Source: an uncultured Clostridia bacterium
GTDB lineage: Bacteria > Bacillota > Clostridia > UBA1381
Reading direction: 5' to 3'
DNA: 38,362 nt
Assembly (NCBI GenBank): GCA_934486495.1
Contig: CAKSPW010000018.1
Coordinates: 1-38,362 of the forward strand
Shown here: one piece after another, positions 15,541 to 24,255 of the stretch
Layout of the letters: every line of letters begins with the position of its first letter
Position numbering within the stretch: the stretch's first letter is position 1
Notes under the pieces: generated by a model
What the model was told of the DNA's origin: nothing
Database searches by the model: none
What the model saw: the letters and a program-made list of their open reading frames with translations, nothing else
Program-made: the position numbers and the translations under genes

Positions 15541-17871
15541 ATGAAAAATACAAAAATAAAAAAAAGGCTTATGGAATTTCTCGAAAACAGATTTTTCTTA
15601 AGAAACTATATCTTGGTTCTGATACCTTCTATTATATTTATACTGTTCATGTTTGCGTCCGTCTGTTTCTTCTCAAGAACATATAAAGACATTTTAATTG
15701 AAAGCTATCGTACCAACCTCGTTTCCATTTGTTCGCAAACGGAAAACTCAATAAACAATCTTATTAATAACGTTGATATGCTTTATCTCGACAATGAATT
15801 TATGAACGTTGTAACAAAAAACGAAAACAACGTAAACCAGGAGGATATTTATAAAGCCGTGACGGTTTTGAATTATCTCAATCAAACAAGCAACATTATC
15901 GACAGTGCATTTATTTTAAACCGCACAAAGCGTATTGTTTACGGAACAATCGGCAAATACAACGTTGATGACTTTTTTGACAATACGTATACATACAAGG
16001 ATTATCCGAGCGAGTATTGGCTCAAATATCAAAGCCCTATGACGCAGCATCAAATTTTGTCACCGTCGAATGTCGAAAAATTTTCAAGCGACGCTAACGT
16101 AATACCAATTGTTTTTACAAGGATAAACGACACGCCGTTAAACAATATAATTGTTATTAATATAAAGATTTCGCAGTTTTTCGATATACTCGAAAAGAAT
16201 AAGCTTACTCCGAACAGTTTTTTTAATATCGTAAACAAGCATCAGTCAAAAGCTTACGACAAAACATCTCTGTTCCCGTACAAGCTTGACAAAACTTTCT
16301 TTAACAATTGTATAAACAACGTAAATTCGTGCTTTAATTATCGGCTTAAAGGAGACAACAACATCGTCATATCCTACTCCCCATATGATTCGGTGCTTGG
16401 ATATTCGTATGTTATTTTCATGCCGTACAAGGATATTCACTCAAAAATTTTAGGATTTGTACTTGTACTGTTCTTTGCTCTGATACTCGTTATTATAGCT
16501 GTTCTGTTCTTTGCAAAATTCAGCGTAACTGAGGTTTACAAGCCTATAAACAAGCTTATCACGAGGCTTAGCAGCTCCGACAGCTCCGAAAGTAAAAAAA
16601 ATGAAGACCCCGTCATGAAGCTCGACAATCTGTTCAGCGAAATTCAGGACGAAAAGAACGAACTCGAATCACAGCTTCAATCCTCTCTCACTCTCGTTCA
16701 GGAGCGAAATTTGATTACTCTGCTAAATCAAAACGAGTATTATATAGAGGACGCAACAAACTATTTGCTGCAAGACGATCCTATCGACTTTGAATACGAT
16801 TACTTCTGTTCGGTTATATTCAACATAAGCCTGACAGATAAATTTTACAGCGAATATAACACAATGGAATATAACCGCATATTTAACGGATTTATTACCG
16901 TTGTTAAATGTATTTTTGCCGAGCATTTTAAAACGTATGTTATACCGAGTGAAACCTCCGACACGTTCTATCTTCTGCTTAATCTGCCGGATACCGACCA
17001 GGATAACACTATATCATCGTGTATATCCTGCATTAAGGATTTACTTGAGGCTGATAATCTTTACATATCGCTTTATATTGCCGCAGGCGGAGTATATAAG
17101 GATATAAAAGGACTTCGTCAATCTCATTACAATGCCACAAAAGAGATTGCAAACAAAACAAACCTCGAACGCAACCGACTGAATTTGTCAATATATAAAA
17201 GCGGTGCAAAAAACCCGATTTTACTCTCGGCAGACGATGAGCTTAAAATCAACGACTACTGCTTGGTAGGTCAAACGGCTCAGGCATTTAAGCTGATTAA
17301 AAATATTGTTTTGAATAATATTAAAAGGCATATTTCATCGGAGGATCTCGAAAACCTTTATAAACGGATTATCAACATGATACTAAGCATAATTAGAAAC
17401 AACGATATAGAGTATGAGATTGAATATGCGTCCGATTCGGAATTGGTGGACAACATTGTAAAAAAAGAAACGCAGGAAATTTTCTCATTTATAGAAAATC
17501 TGCTCGAAATAATATCAAGCAATGCGCAAAAGGATACAAAGGTTGATATAAATGCAATTAAAAAATATGTGGATTTGCATTATCAGGACGCTAATTGCCG
17601 AATTGAATATGTTGCCGATATTTTCGGGATATCGCCTAAATACCTTTCACGTAAATTTAAAGAGGAAACAGGCACAACATTTACAAATTACCTCACGGTA
17701 CTCCGCATAAATCAGTCAGTAAATATGCTTGTCCAGACGAATTTATCAGTAAATGAAATAAGCGCGCAAGTCGGATACCCCATTGTTTCCACATTTATTC
17801 GTGCATTTAAAAAAATAAAGGATATATCTCCGTCGGAATACAGGAAACAATTTAAAAACGACTCGCAATAA
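15541..17871 (+). CDS. Transmembrane AraC-family transcriptional regulator (one-component polysaccharide sensor)
   Basis: The 776-residue protein has a membrane segment at about 23-46, an extracellular sensor of about 250 residues, a second membrane segment at about 303-327 (ILGFVLVLFFALILVIIAV), and a coiled-coil-like stretch at about 361-385. An unassigned cytoplasmic region follows, then a C-terminal AraC double helix-turn-helix (about 675-772). The two recognition units are VADIFGISPKYLSRKF and VNEISAQVGYPIVSTFIRAF, ending in the family signature PSEYRK. The architecture and size match membrane-bound AraC regulators such as Bacillus subtilis YesS/RhgR, which controls rhamnogalacturonan use (known for that protein, inferred here). 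It is the only rightward gene. It has its own consensus promoter and is divergent from the solute-binding protein, whose promoter region carries candidate operator repeats. No kinase or receiver domain is seen, so signalling is probably direct from ligand to DNA-binding domain. Membrane tethering means the DNA must be met at the membrane. Confidence 0.92.
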   Translation: MKNTKIKKRLMEFLENRFFLRNYILVLIPSIIFILFMFASVCFFSRTYKDILIESYRTNLVSICSQTENSINNLINNVDMLYLDNEFMNVVTKNENNVNQEDIYKAVTVLNYLNQTSNIIDSAFILNRTKRIVYGTIGKYNVDDFFDNTYTYKDYPSEYWLKYQSPMTQHQILSPSNVEKFSSDANVIPIVFTRINDTPLNNIIVINIKISQFFDILEKNKLTPNSFFNIVNKHQSKAYDKTSLFPYKLDKTFFNNCINNVNSCFNYRLKGDNNIVISYSPYDSVLGYSYVIFMPYKDIHSKILGFVLVLFFALILVIIAVLFFAKFSVTEVYKPINKLITRLSSSDSSESKKNEDPVMKLDNLFSEIQDEKNELESQLQSSLTLVQERNLITLLNQNEYYIEDATNYLLQDDPIDFEYDYFCSVIFNISLTDKFYSEYNTMEYNRIFNGFITVVKCIFAEHFKTYVIPSETSDTFYLLLNLPDTDQDNTISSCISCIKDLLEADNLYISLYIAAGGVYKDIKGLRQSHYNATKEIANKTNLERNRLNLSIYKSGAKNPILLSADDELKINDYCLVGQTAQAFKLIKNIVLNNIKRHISSEDLENLYKRIINMILSIIRNNDIEYEIEYASDSELVDNIVKKETQEIFSFIENLLEIISSNAQKDTKVDINAIKKYVDLHYQDANCRIEYVADIFGISPKYLSRKFKEETGTTFTNYLTVLRINQSVNMLVQTNLSVNEISAQVGYPIVSTFIRAFKKIKDISPSEYRKQFKNDSQ

Positions 17872-17964
17872 CCACATTTCCCCAAAAACTTGCGGTTTGA
17901 ATAAAATAAGATTGCCCCAAACAACTTTATATAACCATAAAATCGCCGGAGCAATCCAAATTTG

Positions 17965-18012
17965 ATGTACATAAGCATCGTCGCTATATCGGCGTGCTTA
18001 TGTACATTTTAT
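17965..18012 (+). terminator. Hairpin terminator between convergent regulator and GH105 genes
   Basis: ATGTACATAAGCA (17965-17977) pairs perfectly with TGCTTATGTACAT (17995-18007). The stem extends inward through CGTCG/CGGCG with a bulge and a wobble pair. A T-rich tail (TTTTATTT) follows on the plus strand, as expected for the regulator transcript. The hairpin also lies 5 nt past the GH105 stop, so it may stop both converging transcripts, though the minus-strand tail is less U-rich. A weaker inverted repeat (GATTGCCCC at 17910, GGAGCAATC at 17948) precedes it. Confidence 0.8.
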
Positions 18013-20010
18013 TTACATTTTAATCAGACTTTCAAGCGCAGCGAGCACAACTCCCGTGCCGTGATCATCATTTTTAACCGTATAAAGAGCGGCATAATAT
18101 GCTTTATCATAGCTACAGCCGGAGCCTTTACAAACGCCGTAAACATTTCCGTCCTTATCTATCGCATTTCGGCAAATTCCGTTCCATGCGCTATCGATAA
18201 CCTCACGATAGGATTCATCCAATATACCTGCCCTGACACCTCGTGACATTGCAAGAATAAACATTGCGCCGCATGATGTTTCGGCATACGTTTCGGGATC
18301 AGTTAAAACCTGATGCCACATACCGTTTTCATCCTGAAGCTCCCTTATGCTTTGAGATAATTCCTTGAAAAGGCTTATAACCTCGCCAAGTCCGTCATAG
18401 TCGGCAGGCAAATGTTCAAACAATTCCGAAAGCGTAAACATTACCCAGCCGTTGCCTCTGCCCCACGGCACATTATTCGCTCTTTTATCCTCGGTAAAGT
18501 AAATGTGAGAGAAAAGATGCAAATCATCAATATAAAGCCGTTTTTTAAAGCCTCTTATTTGTGTCATACAATCATCGTAATATTTTCTGTCACCTGTTAT
18601 ATTACCCATTCTCACAAGAAACGGACAGCTCATAAACGTATCGTCCACCCACATGGTTTTGCCACGGTTAAACGTTCCGTCATCAAATCTCGGAATATTT
18701 TTATCAATTGCGTCCGAAAGAACGCCGAGAAGATATTTTACATTTTCGCTTTTGTCAATTCTGTACAGCTCGGCAAAATTCATTCCCATTGTGCCTATCG
18801 CATCAAGGTCCGGAAGTTTCATACCTCTGCCAAGAAATGACGGCGCTCCGAAAATTTCCGTTTCATATTTCATCAGCCGGTAGAAATCGGCCATGGTATT
18901 TGTTGCGTCCTTAAAATAATCAAGATACTTACTGCCGATTATCTCCGACGCTTTTAAAAGCCCGTAATTGCCAACCATTATTGCATAAAACCACTGCCCA
19001 TAAAAATACGTGTCAAGATACGGTCTTAAATATTCGCCGCCGCACAATCTCCAAAATACATTTTTTCCGTTAAACGTATACGGACTTTTAAACTGAATTT
19101 CCGGCAGCTTATCGGTATCGGTTTGCAAAAGCAAAATCTGATTTTCCTTTCTCGACGAAAGAAAAGGTATTTCGTATTGCGCACTTCCTATAATTTCAAA
19201 GCTTGACGCACTGCCGAACATAATCTCGACAATATCGCCTTTATTAACCGATACAGCACCGCACGGACGGTTTACTTCGTTTACATACAGCGTATAGTTA
19301 TTATCCGTTTTTACTTCAAAGCTTCCGTCGTTTTTTATATAGGTAAGAGCAAGAAAACAGCCGTTTGAATCGAATATTTCGGACAAATTCACTTTTTTAT
19401 CCCTTTTAACGTTCGGGAATACATATTCTCTTATACCCTTTTCAAAATCGGTCACCCCGTCCAAAGTCGCACCTCTGTACAGCTTTGAAACGGCAATTCC
19501 CTGCTCTTTCCTAAATTCATCCAAGGTAAACACTTCTCTTATGTAGTAGAGATAATCCTTTGCCCACATTTTCGGATAATGAACCGTTGACGGAACAAAC
19601 TTAAATCCGAACTCGTCGTCCGTCGCTTCGCATTTTATGAAAATATTGTTTATACCCTTTAAAACGTGCAGTCTTACCTGTGCCTCCCCGCCAAAGGATG
19701 TCAAAACAGCGCTGCCGTTGTATATCACCTTTACACGTCCCTTAACCGTAAGCAAAATATCGTCCTCAAACGGAACGAGAAGTCCGAATGCCGCATATGC
19801 GACATCTCCCGATTTTGCATCACCGAAAAGCTTTTTTAAATCGAGACTTTCAAATCCGAGCTCCGTATACGAAAATACATTGCTGTATATAAACGGCATA
19901 TATTTAACCTCGCCGTGCGGTCTGGTTTTGAGCATATTGTCCGCTATTATTTTCATTATCTCTTTTTTATTTTCCGTAACATCAAAATTTGAATTTGTCG
20001 GTTTTTCCAT
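18013..20010 (-). CDS. GH105-type unsaturated uronyl hydrolase with extra N-terminal domain, cytoplasmic
   Basis: The ATG at 20010 has AAAGGTGA at 9 nt and follows the upstream gene by 14 nt; a longer frame would overlap that gene. The 665-residue protein has no signal peptide. Its C-terminal half (about 310-665) is an alpha/alpha-barrel with GH105 marks: MWVDDTFM with Asp456/457 in the catalytic region, LHLFSHIYF, PWGRGNGW (about 515-522) and AETSCGAMF. GH105 enzymes hydrate the 4,5-double bond of the terminal uronic acid left by polysaccharide lyases, most often on rhamnogalacturonan disaccharides (known for YteR/YesR). They also act on some ulvan and arabinogalactan-protein products. Typical members have about 350-400 residues, so the first 300 residues, which look beta-rich, are an unusual addition and may shape substrate choice. 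The protein is last in the right-hand operon, and no lyase is present in the window. Confidence 0.88.
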   Translation of the reverse strand: MEKPTNSNFDVTENKKEIMKIIADNMLKTRPHGEVKYMPFIYSNVFSYTELGFESLDLKKLFGDAKSGDVAYAAFGLLVPFEDDILLTVKGRVKVIYNGSAVLTSFGGEAQVRLHVLKGINNIFIKCEATDDEFGFKFVPSTVHYPKMWAKDYLYYIREVFTLDEFRKEQGIAVSKLYRGATLDGVTDFEKGIREYVFPNVKRDKKVNLSEIFDSNGCFLALTYIKNDGSFEVKTDNNYTLYVNEVNRPCGAVSVNKGDIVEIMFGSASSFEIIGSAQYEIPFLSSRKENQILLLQTDTDKLPEIQFKSPYTFNGKNVFWRLCGGEYLRPYLDTYFYGQWFYAIMVGNYGLLKASEIIGSKYLDYFKDATNTMADFYRLMKYETEIFGAPSFLGRGMKLPDLDAIGTMGMNFAELYRIDKSENVKYLLGVLSDAIDKNIPRFDDGTFNRGKTMWVDDTFMSCPFLVRMGNITGDRKYYDDCMTQIRGFKKRLYIDDLHLFSHIYFTEDKRANNVPWGRGNGWVMFTLSELFEHLPADYDGLGEVISLFKELSQSIRELQDENGMWHQVLTDPETYAETSCGAMFILAMSRGVRAGILDESYREVIDSAWNGICRNAIDKDGNVYGVCKGSGCSYDKAYYAALYTVKNDDHGTGVVLAALESLIKM

Positions 20011-20024
20011 TTTGTCGTTCACCT

Positions 20025-22649
20025 TTAATATTTGTAAATTACAAGCGTTCTTGCCTCGTAATACCTGTTTTGCATAAACATATACGAGTAGTCGTCGCCG
20101 TATGTGTACCAATCCTTTACAGCCGATATTGAGCTTCTCGATACAGACGGTTTCCTGCCCGACATATCCACCTCAACATATCTGTAAGCATTCGTTTTGA
20201 TTGTAACCTTTTTGCCGTTTTCATCGTCCGGCTCACATAGCGGGTCTGCCTCTGCGGTCAGATAACCGTCCTGAAGCCTATACGCCTTAACCAAGCCGTT
20301 TTGGAATTCGTCCCAATTGTCATACAGGTTTTGCTTGCCGATAAACTGTTTCTCGCTTGCGTCATAATACAAAATAATATTCTTTATTTTGCCGTCGTAA
20401 TCAACACCGAAACGAATTACATCGCCGACGTCCACACGAACACCGCCTACCGTCAGCTCGCCTTCATCGGAAACAAATCTTGAAATTTCGATATTATTCT
20501 GAATACCCTTTATAACCGTTCCCACAACTCCGTCCTCATCAGCCATTTGAGTCAGCTCGGATATTACCGTCACATAATCCTGATTATCGGGAGAAACCGA
20601 TTTTGTTTCCGTTGTAACTATCGCCTCGGCAATATAGCTGTATGCATTCGAGTTATATGCCGTTACTTTGACCTCTCTGTCAGCCCGCCAAATATCGGGA
20701 GTTGCAACATGATATTCGGAATTATCACCCTTGTCGGCTTTGCCTGCCGCACCTGCCGGAACAGAGAATATAACCGCATCCGACGCAAGAACAAAATCCG
20801 CATTAAACGACTTAAGCCACGAACGCCATCTGCGTGCTACGCTCGAATCGCCGAGTAAATGTACTGCCTCGCTTTTGTTTTCTTTTTCGGTATTCAGATA
20901 CAGCGTATCGACTTTATTTATGTCACCGTCATCGTTTACCGATAATTTCATTGCCTGACTCTGTACTATGCCGTCCTTTGAAAATCTGCTCTTTATCAGT
21001 TTTGTATCCGTACGCTTGTGTGATACACCGTCTATCGTCACTCTGTCGGCGCACTTTATGTTTATGATTTTACCCGACTTTAACAAAACCTTAAAATTAA
21101 GACCCGATTCGTCCTCATCATCGTAAATATTTATTAAATATACCCAGTCAAAATCTTTGCCGAGAGAATAGCTGAACGTTCCCGAACAAATTCTTCCGCA
21201 CGCATCAAGGTTAAACGTATATGTTTTCCCCACAATAATATTTGCAACTCTCGACCTGTCCATTTCCTTTGAAAGCATATATATATTGGAGTCAACATTA
21301 ATATACGTATCGTCGTTATCGTATCTCACCGATTTAACCGCTCCGGTTACCGTTTCGTTTGTCACCAAAACATCATAATAATCACCGTTTGACGCAACCG
21401 ATACAACCGAGCCGACCGTTATTTGACCGAATGAAATATCTACACCTGTTTTGTTTTTAAAATATGCGTACTTTGACAGTTCCTCATCGCTGTTGCAAAA
21501 CGAAACATAACGGTTGTTTACAGTATCGTCATATAACGTGTACTTTTCAGAGTCAATTGCTCCCACATAATAGTTTTCATATGCGGTAATTATCATTGTG
21601 ATAACGTTTCCGTTTTCCTTTACAAGACATACGCTTCCCCACTTATTTTTAAACAAGTCACCGGATAACGAATATGTAACGGCTTTTCCGTTATATATTA
21701 TATTACAGCTGCCGGGAATGTCAATCTGCTTTGTTTTTGCATTTTTTGTGTATTTGAGTTTGCCGCCTGAAAAATCGTCAACGTTTTCCGAAAAAATCTC
21801 TTCCGTTTTTATATTATTCTGCACCTCATAGTACACTATCTCGTCACAGCCGCCGTCATTTTCCTTTATATAAGCATTTATCTTGTAGCCGATTTTTTTG
21901 GATAAATCCATATAAAGCTCATGACCCGACACATCAAAAACAGTATTCGCTATTTTGATTTGTTCGTCATTTAGGCCGTCGGAATCGGTAAGAGTTGTAA
22001 CAGCGTTTGCCGTAACCGTACCGCTGTATTTGTAAATATCAAATCTGTCATAGAGAATATTCTCATCATCGGACAGCTCATATTTTCCGTTTTCCGAAAA
22101 CTCCAAAAAGCCTGCGTCGAGTATGCTCGACAAAAGCTTATCAAGATTTGAATAAAGTATACCCTCCGTATTTGACGAACCGCCCTTTCCGAGTATTCCA
22201 AGATTTCCGGCAACTTCCAAATACCCTTCGGGGTATCCGCCGTGATTTTCGGCAATTGATTTATAACCCATTCCCGAAATAATCATCTTCATAAACTGCT
22301 CAACGGTAACCTTATCATTCGGATAAAAATTACTTGCCTCGGATATAATTCCGAGTGACAGTGCATAAGCAATTTCGTCGGCATTCGGAGTTTCTCCCGT
22401 AACATCGCCGTATACGTATGATGAGGCTTTCGGCGTTTGTGTATATCCCATAACCCTCAGCGCATAATACGCCGCATCGGCACGTGATAACAGCTCATTC
22501 GGTTTTTCGGCTTCATCACCCTTTAAAATACCGATAGATGTTAAAAATGCCGTTTCATTCTGCGGCTTAAATTCAGCCGATGCACCTGTGCAAATGCCCG
22601 AAACCAAAAGGATAACCGCGAATACTAAGCCTTTTATTTTATTCTTCAT
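20025..22649 (-). CDS. Secreted SLH-domain protein with long beta-rich region of unknown function (paralogue of 8577-11219)
   Basis: Two ATGs are possible, at 22655 (4-nt ATGA overlap with the previous stop) and 22649. I prefer 22649 because GGAG then sits 7 nt away. The product has 874 residues and a signal peptide (MKNKIKGLVFAVILLVSGI). Three SLH-like units occupy about residues 30-180. The first keeps a TRAE-like LSRADAA, while the others (VTVEQFM, ILYSNLD) are degenerate. The rest is predicted beta-rich with repeated short units (for example GAVKSVRYDNDDTYINVDS) and shares with the 880-aa protein VIFSVP, IVTTETK, VGDVIRFGVDYDGKI and a YYDASE motif. No catalytic signature was recognised. 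Each of the two operon blocks carries one copy, suggesting a shared structural role at the surface. It is tightly coupled to the 533-aa SLH gene before it. Confidence 0.8.
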   Translation of the reverse strand: MKNKIKGLVFAVILLVSGICTGASAEFKPQNETAFLTSIGILKGDEAEKPNELLSRADAAYYALRVMGYTQTPKASSYVYGDVTGETPNADEIAYALSLGIISEASNFYPNDKVTVEQFMKMIISGMGYKSIAENHGGYPEGYLEVAGNLGILGKGGSSNTEGILYSNLDKLLSSILDAGFLEFSENGKYELSDDENILYDRFDIYKYSGTVTANAVTTLTDSDGLNDEQIKIANTVFDVSGHELYMDLSKKIGYKINAYIKENDGGCDEIVYYEVQNNIKTEEIFSENVDDFSGGKLKYTKNAKTKQIDIPGSCNIIYNGKAVTYSLSGDLFKNKWGSVCLVKENGNVITMIITAYENYYVGAIDSEKYTLYDDTVNNRYVSFCNSDEELSKYAYFKNKTGVDISFGQITVGSVVSVASNGDYYDVLVTNETVTGAVKSVRYDNDDTYINVDSNIYMLSKEMDRSRVANIIVGKTYTFNLDACGRICSGTFSYSLGKDFDWVYLINIYDDEDESGLNFKVLLKSGKIINIKCADRVTIDGVSHKRTDTKLIKSRFSKDGIVQSQAMKLSVNDDGDINKVDTLYLNTEKENKSEAVHLLGDSSVARRWRSWLKSFNADFVLASDAVIFSVPAGAAGKADKGDNSEYHVATPDIWRADREVKVTAYNSNAYSYIAEAIVTTETKSVSPDNQDYVTVISELTQMADEDGVVGTVIKGIQNNIEISRFVSDEGELTVGGVRVDVGDVIRFGVDYDGKIKNIILYYDASEKQFIGKQNLYDNWDEFQNGLVKAYRLQDGYLTAEADPLCEPDDENGKKVTIKTNAYRYVEVDMSGRKPSVSRSSISAVKDWYTYGDDYSYMFMQNRYYEARTLVIYKY

Positions 22650-22651
22650 AT

Positions 22652-24253
22652 TCATTCTCCATCCTTTTCCTGCATTTTTAAAACATTGTAGACAATTTTT
22701 ACAGCCTCTGCTCTCGTTATGGAATCTTCGGGCAGAAACATTCCCTCGTCATTGCCGTTTACGGCTCCTATCTTAACAAGTGATGCAACCGCACCCTTTG
22801 CATAATCGGCTATTGATGCTTCATCGGCAAATTTACCCTCCGGCAACTCCTCGCCGCCGAGCTTAGCCGCACGAGATATAATAACTGCCGCATCCTGTCT
22901 TGTAATATTTTTGCCGACACCGAATTGATTTTCGTTAATACCTTTAACTATACCGTTTGCCGCAGCCGCATTTATAAACGGTGCATACCACGCACTGTAA
23001 TCAACATCATCAAATCTTGATTTTTCATCTGATGCAAGTGAGAATGCATTGGCTATAAGCTTTACAAACTCCTCACGCAGCATAGTATCGTGCGGTGCAA
23101 ATGTTTTATTGTCTCTGCCCGAAATAATTCCCTTTTCGGCAAAGCTTTCTATCGCCTCTTTTGCCCATGGTACAGAATCAATGTCGGAAAACGTAATCTT
23201 TGTTTCGTCGGGCTGTTGCGGCTTGACCGTCGGCTGAGGATTAACATAACCTCCACCGCCTCCGCCGCCACCGCCGGTTGACTTTTTACCGCCGTCATCC
23301 GACGAGCCTTTTGACAGCTCCTTTAGCTTAGCTTCATAATCTGCCGTATCAGCAAACGGCAGCTTTAAATAAAGCTTATTGCAAATATCGTTTGATGCAG
23401 GCTTTGTTATTCCAATCGTTTTATATGTATTGTCGATAATCTCCTTAAGAGACATCCATGACTCCGATACATTCATAGCCGTTACAGCAGTCGCCCTTTC
23501 ATGTGCTTTGCCGTACTCCTCAACAGACGCATACTCTCCCTTTTGCGCTTTTGCCGAGGCGAGCTTTTCTTTTTCGCCGAAGCCGTTATAAAGCTTTGTG
23601 ATAAAAGCGTCCGTTTGGCAAAGCTCCGGAAGATACTCGCTGTCAACTTTTGCAATAAGCTCATAATCGCCGTACTGCGCCGCAACAAGAATCATTTCCT
23701 CTTTATACACCTTTTTTATGAAATCTTCAGATAAATTATCCTTAATTCGCTTTGCTATTTTATCATACGCCTTTGAGGTATTAAGCTTTTCCGTATCGGC
23801 GGCAATATCAAATCCGTCATCTAACTGAAATACGCCGGGGTACTTATTAAAAACTCTTTTAACCTCCGGGCCGGGAGATGCGGATATTACCGCTGCTGCC
23901 AATTCAGCCTCGGCATTCTTTCTCTCGTCATCATCTACAAAAGAAAGTCTGCCCGTCTTCTCCCACTTCCCGGATTTTGATGTTATAACATACGGATAAT
24001 ATCCGCTTGCAGCGTTAAAGTCAAAGCCAAACGTCACAACCCTGTCTTTATCCGACTTTGCTTCATCGGCATAAATCAAATCCGCAATATCATCCGACTC
24101 TGCGGTCTTATTGCTGTTATATACCCTTAGCGTATATGTCTGATTAGGATTTTCGGTTGTCGTTTCCTTAATCTCTACCGATTTTGCAAGTGCTTCGGCA
24201 GATGATAAAAGCGCTGCGGTTGTAATTAATGCTGTAATTGTTGATTTGTTCAT
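22652..24253 (-). CDS. SLH-domain surface protein with helical domain and polyglycine linker
   Basis: I prefer the ATG at 24253, with GGGAG 7 nt away, over a GTG at 24259 that overlaps the previous stop. The 533-residue protein has a signal peptide (MNKSTITALITTAALLSSA), a short N-terminal beta region and a helical domain (about 115-300) of the kind found in clostridial SLH proteins. It resembles the last visible module of the truncated GH-A enzyme at the left edge. A linker with nine consecutive glycines near residue 331 leads to a P/Q-rich stretch and then three SLH repeats (about 354-530), with LREEF, ITRQD and ITRAE motifs. There is no enzymatic domain. It may be a wall-anchored adaptor or spacer; partner binding is a guess. 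It is translationally coupled at both ends (2-nt gaps after the GH99-like gene and before the 874-aa gene). Confidence 0.85.
   Translation of the reverse strand: MNKSTITALITTAALLSSAEALAKSVEIKETTTENPNQTYTLRVYNSNKTAESDDIADLIYADEAKSDKDRVVTFGFDFNAASGYYPYVITSKSGKWEKTGRLSFVDDDERKNAEAELAAAVISASPGPEVKRVFNKYPGVFQLDDGFDIAADTEKLNTSKAYDKIAKRIKDNLSEDFIKKVYKEEMILVAAQYGDYELIAKVDSEYLPELCQTDAFITKLYNGFGEKEKLASAKAQKGEYASVEEYGKAHERATAVTAMNVSESWMSLKEIIDNTYKTIGITKPASNDICNKLYLKLPFADTADYEAKLKELSKGSSDDGGKKSTGGGGGGGGGYVNPQPTVKPQQPDETKITFSDIDSVPWAKEAIESFAEKGIISGRDNKTFAPHDTMLREEFVKLIANAFSLASDEKSRFDDVDYSAWYAPFINAAAANGIVKGINENQFGVGKNITRQDAAVIISRAAKLGGEELPEGKFADEASIADYAKGAVASLVKIGAVNGNDEGMFLPEDSITRAEAVKIVYNVLKMQEKDGE
23251..23276 (-). 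repeat. Polyglycine-coding triplet repeat
   Basis: A run of (on the plus strand) CCN/CCG-type triplets encodes nine glycines in the flexible linker of the SLH protein. It may vary in length between strains by slippage. Confidence 0.7.
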
Positions 24254-24255
24254 GT

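Noticed and set aside
18013..20010. Assignment of the uronyl hydrolase to GH88 rather than GH105
   Set aside because: The WVDDTFM and PWGRGNGW patterns and the context fit GH105 better, but the families are related and a profile search would be decisive.
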